NCBI RefSeq assembly: GCF_001613225.1
Contig: NZ_BDBY01000378.1
Span: forward strand, 1-40,997
Reading direction: 5' to 3'
DNA: 40,997 nucleotides
Source of the DNA: Nocardia pseudovaccinii NBRC 100343
Lineage (GTDB): Bacteria > Actinomycetota > Actinomycetes > Mycobacteriales > Mycobacteriaceae
In this document: positions 12,301 to 24,300 of the stretch, in pieces
Position numbering within the stretch: the stretch's first letter is position 1
How the letters are laid out: every line of letters starts with the position of its first letter
Translations under genes and position numbers: made by a program
Notes under the pieces: model-generated
What the model was told of the DNA's origin: nothing
Databases searched by the model: none
The model's input: only the letters and a program-made list of their open reading frames with translations

Positions 12301-15300
12301 GATCGGCTTTCCCACCAAGAGGCCGCCGAAAACGACGAGACTGCGCACGAGTCACCTGCCACATATACCCTCCCACCGCCGGGATCACCGGAGTTCGCCG
12401 AACTGCGTACAGCTGTTGCGGCGCGGGTCCCCGAGGAGCTGTGGATCGCGGTGGGTGGCGACCTGGAGAAGTTGGTACGACATATCGCGGATCTTCGCGA
12501 TGAACGTCAACGGAATCTCGTCGAGCTGCATTACCTGTCCGGGTTGGGTCCGACTGAGGTCCAGCAGAGGCTGGGCATAGGCCCTAGCACCTTCTACGAC
12601 ATCAATAACCGAGTTCTTCGCGTGCTGTTACGGGCGTCGGCGCGGGGCCCGCAATTCCGCCCCTCAATTGATGATCTTCCACCGTCCGGCTCGCCGCAGC
12701 GTATCGAGCTGACGGAAGCGGTAGCAGCACGCTTGCCCGCCGAATTGCGCGAAGCGATGAACGGCGACCTCCCGAAACTCCTCGAGGCTATCGCCGCCCT
12801 TCCCGAAATCCATCGGGAGTATGCCGAGCTGGCATACTTGCGGGGACTGACGTCGACTGAAATTTGGCAGACGACCGGTGTCAAACGGGCGATGCAGGTG
12901 AATTACGTACCGCGCGTCCTTGTCGAGAGGTTGACTCGGGGCCCGGTGTTCCGCGTCGGTGTGGACGAACTCCCACTGCCGGGTTCGCCCGGATACCTCG
13001 CACTGCAGCAAGCCGTGGCGGATCGGGTACCCGACGTGCTACGCGAGGCGATGAATGGCGACTTGGCAAAACTGTTGCAGGCTATAGCTGCCATCAGGTC
13101 CGAGAATCAACGACGGTACGCGGAACTGAGCTACCTGCAGGGCATGTCGCCCGCCGAGGTTTGTACGGAGCTGGATGTCAGCCGCGCGGCCGTCGACTCC
13201 ATGCGCCTTGATTCGTCATTCGGTTTGGCGAATTGGCTGTCTCGGGGACCGGTATTCCAAGTCGGTCTGGAGGAGCTGCCACTGCCAGGTTCGACGCGAT
13301 ATCGCGAACTCGAAGCAGCTGTGCAGGCGAGAGTGCCCGCGCAGGTCTCGACTGCCATGGACGGCGGGCTGGAGGCGCTGTTACGTGCCGTCGCACGGCT
13401 TCCCCACGACGAGCGTGTCTACTGCGAATTGGTGTATTTCGGCGCGCTACGTCGGCGCGAAGTAGCCCACGCAATGGGACATCTCAGTGAACGAGAAACC
13501 GACTGGCTCAGGAGTTCCGCAGCACGTCGTGTGGTGGCCGAACTGCGGCGTGGCGGAGCCGAAGATGCCGCGCCGATCACATCGCTACGCCATGCAGTCG
13601 CAACCCGGCTCGGGCTAGATCCTCACAATTTGGCGCCGGATTCGGATGCCGTGGAGCTGCTGCGCGCCAGCCGTGACACGGCGCGGACGCAGTTGGCCGA
13701 ACTGCTGGGGATCAACCCCGACCTCCTGAACTACGGGTCGGTTCGGCAAGCGATCGACAATCTGCGACTGCAGATACTTGGCATGAACCCGGATGAGCGG
13801 ACAGCCGCCCGGGCGAATGCGCTGTCGGATCTGGCCGACTGGATTGCCCGGTGGCTCCAGTTCGATCAGGCCATCCAGGCCACGGCCGTCGCGACCATCG
13901 GGAATAGGCAGGAGGCTGCGGATGCGGTCCAACGACAACGGTTAGACGAACAAGCCGATGAATTGGAACACGAACTGGCTGGTCTGCTCGGGGTTTCGGA
14001 ATTGCGTCCGACAGTCGATGAATCCAGTGATACCGCAGCGGTCGAGCTGCGGCGGTTCGCCGGTGCGGCGAACGCTCCCGCGCTCGGCCAGCTGGTCACA
14101 GCAATCGAGAGCTATCTGGGGACGTACGACGCTCACGTGCTGCTCGAGTACGTGGAGAACGATAACCGCGCCGATCGCGATGTCTTCGGGATACCGGCGA
14201 TGGCGCGTGAACTCCGCGAAGCCAATGCCATCGCAACTGACGTGTCTTCGGAGCCCCCATCGACCGAAGCCGAGTCCGATTATCGACATCCCAATCGGCC
14301 ACTGGATGCCGTGCAGGTGCAAACCTTGCGCGTCGCGCTGGCTGAGCTGTTGGGAATCAATCCCGCTCTCCTGCACCTCGATTCGGTGCGGCGGGCCTTT
14401 GAAGCAGTGCAGTCCGCACTCGAATACCTGAACGAAGCGGGTTGGCAGCGGGTATTCGAGACCGGGCGGCTATCCGAAGTGGTGCGTTGGATCCGACAAC
14501 GCATCGAGCGGGATCCGGAGATCGAAGCCACCGATGAGTCGGCTCGCTTCAGCGAACAACTGAATCGTCAGTTGGCGAGACTGCTGATGCTCGACCGACC
14601 CGGACGGATTTCAGTCCCCAGAGCGGGTGATCCGTTGACCGAACTTCGAACGGCCGCCGCCGTGACGGAAGCACCGGTGATCGTTCGTCTGGTCGAGTTG
14701 GCGGAACTGTTCCTCGGTCTGAGCGAAGCGGAGTTGCGCAAAACGCCTAACCGAGTGGATATCACCAACCTGGCCGGGGTCAACCGACGGACTGTCGACT
14801 CGGTCCTCAACCAGGAAGATCCTTCCTACGGCGAGGAGGAACAGCGTGTTCTCGTCGCGGCCCAGTGGCTGGGCATCCCCATCCCGGCCGCGCTCGAAGC
14901 GGCGATCGACCCGGCATTTGTCGAAAAGAAGTTCACCGCTGGGGAATTCGTCAACGGCGTTTTCAGGCGGGGCGAGTTCAAACCGCAACCCAGCCAGAAG
15001 GAGGTGGCGCGCGAGGCTGGGCTTCCGCCCGCAACGGTCAGTGAGGTGTTCAGAGGCGAGCACGCACCAGACTCCGCGGTCACACAACGAATCCACGCAG
15101 CGGCCGATCGCATCGGTTATTGGCGACACCCCCGCCGCGATGTCGACGTCGAGCAAGTGCGGTCCCTCTGTGTGGAGTTGGCCTACACGATGGGAATTCG
15201 TCCGGAAGAAGTCACCCGAGAGCGAGTGACGACCTACCTGGGCCAATTGGGAGACGCGGCCAGCGGGCCGGGATCCGGTCGAATTGCGGAGATCGCCGAG

Positions 15301-18300
15301 ATTTTCGGCAAGCTCAGTAATCGCGAGCTGTCCCAACCAGTCACCCAGGCTGATATCGCGAAGCTGGCCGGTGTCCACCGCGACACAGTCAACGTCACCC
15401 TCGCCAGAACCGAACCCACCTACTCGGAGGAGGAACAGCGGGTTCTGGCCGCAGCCCAATGGCTGGGCTATTCGAATCCCGAGAGTCCGATTTCGCCGGA
15501 GCTCGAACAGGCCATCGATCCCGAGTTCACCAAGAACCGATTCGTCCCCGGCCGGTTCAGAAACGGCGCCTTCGTTCCAGCACGGTTCCGACCACAACCG
15601 ACTCAAGCCCAGATCGCCGAGCTCGCCGGGGTGGCCAAGCCGACGGTGAGCGCCATTCTCCGGGGAGCAGCCCGAGTCGATACCCCACGAGGACGCCGAA
15701 TACTCGCCAGGGCCCGGGAACTCGGCTACTACTGGCATCCGCAACGAGCGCACATGCTGGCGTCGGGCGGGCGCGGCTCGACGGTGAATCGATCCGAACC
15801 GTCGACCATCGCCCACGAGACCATCGAGGCCTGCGTCATCCAGGTGGTCCGCACGATACGAGCGTTGCGCTTGGCCGATGACACAGCAGAACCAGACGAA
15901 GCGGACATCAAGTGGGCAGACGACGACAACTGGCGTGCGCTGGAAGCCGGTGTCCTGGCTCAGCTCGAGAAGGTGTGGCCACAAACCACAGCACAACCGG
16001 TCACACCGGAATCCGGCAATGAGGCACTCTCGGCGGTCGTCGACACTATCGCGAACAACCGAGACGGCGTCGATACCGCCGTCATCGTCGTTGATGACGG
16101 CGTCAAAGCCCACGCATACCTGGTCACCAACGTCAATGGCGAAATCATTGTTTTCGACACCAATATCGAGCACTCGGATGCCGAAGAAGGTCCGGAGATC
16201 CGCATCCCCCGGGTGCAAACATTCGAGAAATGGCAACAGTCCTACTCGCACATCGAAGAAGCCTTCGTCGCTTACCTGAAAACGGAAAACGGCACCCTCC
16301 GTGCGGTCGAGGCCCCACACGACGATCACGATGCCCGCGATCACCCGCAGCGCAAGATCACCGGCCGCCCGGCCGACGACCTACCGAACCGAGCACCCGA
16401 CCGCAGCCGCCCGTCGGGCACCTCCGATGCGAATTCCGAATCGAAATCGGTTCCCACAGCCATTCAGGAGATCTTGACCAGCATCGGTGAGATCGCCATC
16501 GATCCGGCGACGGCGGAACAGGTCAAGCAAGTCATCCTCGCCCGCTATGAGGGGCAGCGCCGGAAGATCCCCGGGAGCGGCCCGACACAGGACGGCATCG
16601 CCGCGGAACAGACCGCCCGGTGGGCCGACGGCATCATGCTCTTGCGAGCTCTGCGTGATCTCGCATCCTCGCCTGGTCACGTGACCACACAGGCTGCGGC
16701 GCCTACCGCGCACCACATCACGGCGCAGGAACTCGCTCATGACACCAGTCAGCTGCCGACCGGTCTGACCGCGACGCTTTCCCAGATCGACAGCGCCAGC
16801 CACGATGCGACGGTCACCGATCAGGCAAAACTTGCCGTTCTCAATATCTACAGCGAGTACCTGCATACAGCCACCCAGTCCGTATACGGCGATCACCAAC
16901 TGAGCAAACACGCCATCTCATCAGCGGCCGACTTCCCGGAAAACGTCGCGGCAGGCTTGGCCAAGATGTCAGCCGATGCCTTCATCCAGACGCAAAAGGC
17001 CCACGAACTGGCCGTGGATATCGCTGTACGCATGACGAACCAGTGGGTCGACAAGACTCGAAGAAGGGCCGGGCGAACCGGCATCAATCTCGCAGACCTG
17101 CTGGCCGATACCTACCGGCGGAATCACCAGCCCCTGTCCGAGGCGCAGCGAGACGAACTCCAGGATCGGACGCGTGCCGTGCGAGCCGCATTCGACGAAC
17201 TAGTGCCGCGGCGGAACGCGATCCTGGCACGGACACCGAATATGTCGACAGCGGACGCGGCCAACTGGCCCGCTGGTTTCCGCACCGGGCGCGCAGAGGC
17301 CGAACAGCTTTCCATCGCCGTCGCGGCTTGGATCGCCACCGGGGTACCGATCACTTTCCGCATGGTGAAAGAGATCGCGAAAAGCGACCCTGCCCAGCTC
17401 GGCGGATTCAAGGGGGAGATCGGGCTAGCCGAACAATTCGAAGTGATCCATGCGCTGGGCACTCCCGTCCACCTCGAAATGCCGGATGGCGTTCTGCTCG
17501 AGAGCGAGATCGATATCTCGACCGACGAAGGCCGAACGTGGCATGAGGCGAAGGACTACGACCTCGACAGACAGCTTCAAAGGCGGACCAGGCTGGAGGC
17601 GCAGGCGCGCAAGCAACTCCGCATCGCGTATATGAATCGCGAGTATTGGGTGGACGGCGTTCCACCACAGATCAAGTGGCATTTCATGAGCGGCGTGCAT
17701 CCGGCGATCCGGACCGCCCTCGAGGCCATTCGGATCGAGGACGAATCCGGGCGGGTCATCGACTACCGCATCGAGGTGATCGACGGTTCCACCACCGAAA
17801 CCGACAACACCGCGCCGCATCAAGGCGGCGCGCCAACTGCGACAGGATCTGTTCAGCAAGACGCGCCGAATGGCTCTCCCGCGCAGACCGCGGCTCGTCC
17901 GAACAATGCGCCGGATCCGAGCATGGCATCGGACCGGACGCATTCGGATACAGCGGACAACGCACGCCCGAGGACATTGACTCCTCGCCAGATCGAGATC
18001 CTGAAGTTGGTCGCGCTCGGCGAAACGAACGCGCGGATCGCGCTGATCCTCGGATTGTCCTACACGACGGTGGACCAGCACATGGCCAATATCGGCCGCA
18101 GGCTCGGTACCGGGGGCCGCCGAGAGTTGATGGTGGCGGTGGCTATGGACGCGGGCCTGCTGTCCCCGTCGGAACCGTCGGCGGTTACCGGAACCGTAGA
18201 CAATCTCCGAACCGCGCTGTGTGCCGCGCTGAGGGCGGGCGCGCAACAGCCCGATCCGGAACAGATTCTCGCCGAGGCATCCACGGAACAGCTCGATGAC

Positions 18301-21300
18301 GCGATCCTCGGACTCAGCGCCCACCAGCGCAAGGCGCTGCGCCTGCTCCGGCAGGGGGCACCAACTGGTCCGATGATCCGGAACACGGCAATCCAATCCG
18401 CCGCCCAACTGGTCGCAACGATTTCCACCGCGTACGAGCAGCGCGAGGCGATATTGAACAGGGCTTTGGCGCAGGCGAGCCCTGAGGAGTTGCGGGAGGC
18501 ACTCGGTCGGCTCACACCTCTGCAGCAACGGATCGTCGTCGGTCTCTACGCGCGCGGACTGTCGCCTGCCGCCATGGCTTCGGCCTTGGGCTACGACAAC
18601 GAGTCCACCGTCACGCATTTGGCGCAGGGGGCGATTCGCCGGATGGCGAAACGCATCGGCTTCCGGCGCGGACAATATCGCCCACCCGCGCTGACGGCTG
18701 TGACCTTTCCGGTTGCTGCGCAGCGGACCGACCAACCAGAACTCACCGCTGCGGAGATGGAAGCGCTCATCGAATCCGCCCGCGCCGACGAACCCGAAGT
18801 TCTGCAATGGTGCATCGAATGGGCCCATCGCGAGGGCATTCTCGATCACGAGGAACTTCCGGTCGCCCGGTTGCTGTTCGCGGCGGGGGCGAGTGTGCCC
18901 GAAGCCGCCGCCGCGACCGGGATGACCGAGCGAAGGGTCGCGCAGGTGCGGGCGAAAGCGCGGGCGAAGCTCGCGCAACCGCTGTCGGCACGGCTGGGTA
19001 TTTCCGAGTCGGCGCCGTATGGGCAAGCCTTCCAGTACGTGAGTGCGCAGGCAACGCTGCCCGATTCGGCCGACCCGACGGAAAATACGGCACACGAGCT
19101 ACTTCGTACCGTCCTCGACTGGTTGAACAGACGGTTTCCGATCAATCCCGCAATCCCGTCCCGCCCCGATGCGGGTTCGGCGATGCCAGCCGAGCGCCCT
19201 GCGGGACACCGTGCGCTGACCGAGCGTGAGGCCAATGTACTACGCCTCGTCGCAGCTGGTCTGACCTACCGGGAAGTAGCGCAGGCACTGCACATCGCGG
19301 AGCCGACGGTCCGCACCCACATGCGCCGTATCCGCGGCAAACTCGATGCCGCCACCCTCGCCGACGCCATACTGGCGGCGCGTAACCGAGGCATCGACCT
19401 CGGCGTCGTCGGTGCTACGCCGCACCGTGCGGCAGCCGAAAGTAAATCGGCCGCAACGACTTCCGCTGATCCTGGCGAACCGACGGATACGCAGTCGACA
19501 CCAGCGGACACTCGCTCCACGACGGACACCGAAACGGCATCCGATAGCAATCGCGATGAGCGATCGCATGATCCATCCGATTCCTCTGCGCGCCCACTGA
19601 CCGCCCCGGCGGGTGTGCGTGCGGTGCTCGGTCCGCTGGCTCGTCACTTCCGGTTCAGCAGGCGTGGCCGCGTCAGGTTCCTCGGCGGCGGCATGGTGCG
19701 ATCGCAGATGGAGGTCTTCGAGCAGCAGTTCATCGCGTTGCGCCCACTGCTCGAGGCAATCGGCGCGCAGGACTGGTACACCCACACGCTGGACCGGATC
19801 CGTACGGTTGTTTCGGTCGCACCATTGGCTCGGTACGCCAACAGGTACGGCCTGGAAACACCGAGAAACGCCGATGGTGACGCGATGCACCCCGACGAGG
19901 GCATCAACGGCAAAGTGGCCGCCGACGGCACGCTCACATTCGTTGTCCACGCGTCCCAGCGCACTCCGAACGGGCAGACGATGTTCGAGGAACTGTGGAA
20001 CGCCGTCGGCGACAACGTGACCCAGATCCGTGCTGTGTGGCGGGCCGGCACCGAGCTGACCGGCAACCTCGATTCGTTCAATCGCCGCATTCGGCAACGG
20101 CTATCGCCGAACGAGGCCGCATTGGGTACGTGGACTGGAAAGATGGCCGCGCACCAAGGTTTCACCGAGGCGATCGTCGAGATGGCTGGTCCCGCCGGGG
20201 AGTACGACGACGTCCAGGTGGTATTCCGCCGTCCGTCCAGGGTTCCCGAGGCATCGGGCGAGGCGGTATCCGCTCCGGCGACAGCGACGAAGGCGCGGGC
20301 CGCGGCGACGGCCCAGGTTCGGCAGGACTGCATAATCCAGCTGGTCAGAGCACTGTGGTATCTGGGCCACGACAATGCATGGGTGCCCGGTGAAGGCGAA
20401 AACCTTTGGCCCGACCTGGAAGCCGCCATCGCCGCACAGCTCGTCGAAGTGGAGCTACCCGCCACCGAGCCGAACACCGAGCAGTCAGAGATCGCCGATC
20501 CCCTGGCATCGGTCGTCGACATCGTCCGCAACAAACGCGGCGGCGTCGACACCGCCACCGTCGTAGTCGAACGCGGCAACAAGTCTCACGGCTACGTCAT
20601 CACCAATGTCAACGGCGAAGTCGTGATATCCGATTCACTCGCCACTCCACAAATACGCCACTACAACGAATGGAGCCCGCCCTACCCACGCGTCGACAGG
20701 GCATTCGTCGCCTACTTCAAGTCCGAAAACGGCGTCCTCTCCGCCCTGCACGGCCCCGGCCCGGAGGATGTTCCCCGAACACATCCCCAGAACCCGATCA
20801 CCGGCCCAACCGATGACCCGGGCGTGGGTCGAGGTTCCGAATCGAATCTCCCCGCGGTCGCGGAACTGTTGGCAGCTGTCAATATCGGACAGCTGGCGGC
20901 GGTACGCGAAGCCGCCGTAGCGGAACGTCATGCCGCAGTGGTGGATTCGCGCGCGGCGACGGGTGAAGATCTGGAGCGCTTCCAGCAGCTGAGCCGGACA
21001 ATTGATCTGCTCGGAGAGTTGACCGATGCGATGGAGCATCCGGAGGCGGTTGTCCCGGAACGGCTCAGGACGCTGGTGCATTTATTCCATGCGGAAGCCG
21101 AGCGGCAAGCGGCGTTGGCCGACAGCAGAAACCACCGCAGCGCACACGATATCCGCGATCCGCGACGCAGGCAGGAGGCGATCGATCGCTTGGCGGCCGC
21201 CGCCGAGCGTGTCGACCAGGTCGCGGCCGCGTTGGCGACGGCACAAACGGGCGCCCCGGCAAACATCGACGTCCGGAGTTTGCTGGCAACAGTGGATTCC

Positions 21301-24300
21301 GGCGAGTTGGAGTCGGCATGCAGGAATGCCGAAGCCCAGCGTCGAGCCGTGGTTGTGGATCCGCGCACCGCACCGCCCGAAGAACTCGAGCTTTTGCGAA
21401 AGCTGCGCCGACATGTCGAGCTGCTCAACGAATTGCGCGATGCCGTCGACCATCCGGAAGCATTTCCCCCGCAACGGCTTCGTCTGCTGGTGCACTACTT
21501 CCACGCCGAAACCGAACGGCAGACGGCGACGCGGGCACTGGCAGCGGCCGAGCGCTATCGCGCCGCCGTCGACCGAGTCCGCACGCTGGCGAATGCGCTG
21601 AACTCGAGCAGGCGCGACGGTGCGGCGGCCGCCCAGTCAACCGCGGGACCGGAGGTAGGGGGCGAGGCAACGACGCAAAGGGCAAGCATCGAAGCAACCC
21701 GTGCCCCGGATCCGCTCGATTCCACCGACCAGGAGTTGCACAACTGGGCCGCAACGCTTTCCGACGATGACGCACAGCGACTGCTCGCCGATACAACAGC
21801 CGAAATCGCAGCGATTCTCGATGCCTTCCGCCGCGGCGAGTCACCATCGGTCCGAACCGCGGTCGGCGCCGGGCGGTTGCTCAATGTCGTGTTGTGGGAG
21901 CAACTTCGCCGATTCAAGACGAAGACTCATTCCGGCGACATCCCCGACTACCCGACCCTGTTCGCCGTCGCCCGCGACCTCGCGGCTCGGCTGCCGGAAG
22001 CCCGGGCGTTATATGCCGCGGCGAACGCACTGTTCAACCTCGCTGGTGTGTTTCCCCTCGGCGCGCCGCTGATACCCGATCTCTTTCCGGCTCCAGATAA
22101 CGAGCTGAATTTTCTGGACAGTGTTCCATCGCATATCGGGCACATGGTCGAGCTTATGGAGAAGACTGTAGAGTCCGTACCCTGGGCCGAAGAATCTTCC
22201 CTTCCAGACAATGTCCGACCGGCATCAGGCCACCGCAAAGACACCGAGGACTCGACCGAGAAAGCAATCGGACTCGGCAGACACCTCGACGCACAAAGGG
22301 CCGACGGTACCGATTGGGCCGACTTCATCGACAGGTATCTTCTGGCCAGATCGGTCGACGGATTCGATGCCGATGTAGACCAAGCTTTCCAGTCATTGCA
22401 GACGGCATTGGCGGAATTCGACCGCGCGCAAACCGGTTCGAGCCAAACCGTCGCCGCAACCGCGGCATCCGTCCTGCCCGTTATTGCAACGGCTGCCGAA
22501 TACTTCCTGGCCCGAACCCTGCAGCCCGACCTCGCATTGGACATCGCCCAAAGAATGGAACGGGCGTTTGCCGCGGTCGCAGCCCACGCGCGTGATCTGC
22601 AGCCGTTGCATGCTGCGGCGCGAATAGTGCGCGATCTACTCGTTGCCATCGCTGAACGCACGGCGAAGTTGCCGGGTTACGGTCACCCACTCGCGATGCG
22701 AACACTCGCGTTCAAGCATCTCGCGGCCGGTACGCCGTTCCGCGAGTTGCTGCAGCAAGCAGTACACGAGCTGCGCGGAGCGGAACAGGCATCGCAGCAC
22801 GATGGCAGTGCTGCGGCGCGATCCGAACATGAGGCAGGCCCGTGGCCGCTGCCGCAACCTCGGGTCGAACTGAATCTGGGTCCTGTTGCCGCGGTGAGCG
22901 ACATCGGCGTTGGGCCGGAAAACGGCGGGCATGACACCAATGAGGATGCTTTCAGAATTGCGGTGGCGACCGGTCCCGACGGGCAACCCATCTACCTCGC
23001 GGTGGTGGATGACGGCATTTCGAAGCGGCCGCGTGGCGATCATGCCGCGCGGGTCGCGGCAGACGCTTTTCATGATCACGCGATCGCAGCGTTGGCCGAA
23101 CTCGAACCCGGCCGCCCTTGGGATCCATTGTCGATCGTGCAGCAGGCGACGGCGGCCGCCGATAAGGCAGTTCGCGATCTGGCGAACCTGCCCGCGTACG
23201 CCGGTGTCGGAAAACCTCCGGCTTGCACGATCGTCGGCGCAATGGTGGTGGGACGGCGACTAATCCTGGACTGGAAGGGTGACAGCCGAGCGGCCTGGCT
23301 CGCCCTGGACGACGGCCCGTCCAAGTGGCTGACCGCGGACGATACGAATATCGCGCAGATTCGGAGCATGTTCGACGACTGGACCGAAGAGCAGGCCAAG
23401 AGATCGTCGATGTACAGCGGACTGGAGCGTTACCTCGGAGCGGGCTCGAAGCCCGGCGAATCACATGCCACGGTCATCGACGACCTTGCCGGTGACGGTA
23501 TTGTCGGCCTGTTTTCCGACGGTGCGCTGGAGGCGATTACCGGCGAATCATCGCCCGAGAAACTCACCGAAATCATCAAACAGGCCCTGGCCCAATCCAA
23601 TGGGAACCTGCTCGCCGCGTCGCACGCACTCCGGCAACGCGCCCTCGCCGCCGGAGCAGATGACAACATGACCATTGCGTTGATAAAGGTTCCCGCACGC
23701 GAATCCGCACACCCCACGCCCGCGTCGGCAACACAGCAATCGTCGGTGGCACCGAAGGAGTACAGCGGCAACAGCGACGATATCCTCGGTCGGTCGGCTT
23801 GGCGGGACTCTCCGGATGCCCGGAGCAAGGGGATGAGCTCCGAAGGCTTCCTCACATTCCACACACCGCCCGGTGATGTACCGGGCGTCGGAAGGCGGAG
23901 CAACGGCCGACCCGACCCCACAGCCGCCGATTCCACCGAGACACCGGCGAACGCGACGAGTAACGCCACCCCTACAAACGCGGGACCGGCACACGATGCG
24001 ACAGCATCGGAGGAGATCGTCGAGGTAAACGAGAGCGATTCGAGCGCAACCGATTCCGAAACCCAGGTGGCGGAGACAAGGAGTGACACTCCCGCGGACC
24101 CGCCGCGTTCACTGGTCGTCGGGTTGGCAACCCAACTGCATGGGGTGCTAGCCGCCGGACAGTCAGGCGAAACCGCTGGATATGACGCCGCACTGGATAC
24201 CACGACCGATCGGGCCTGGATCAAGGCCCATGGCGGTAGCAACCGAGTTCCGCTGGCCACCACCGAATTCCACGATCTTCCGAACGACGTGCTGTCCGAG

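Noticed and set aside
14611..16344. A 577-codon open frame on the - strand
   Set aside because: Antisense to the LacI block and PL2. Its composition mirrors the sense codon bias and it has no coherent domain.
17425..19095. A 556-codon open frame on the - strand
   Set aside because: Antisense to the REase-like and LuxR/sigma HTH regions, which are clear in the sense frame; the antisense product is Arg-rich without motifs.
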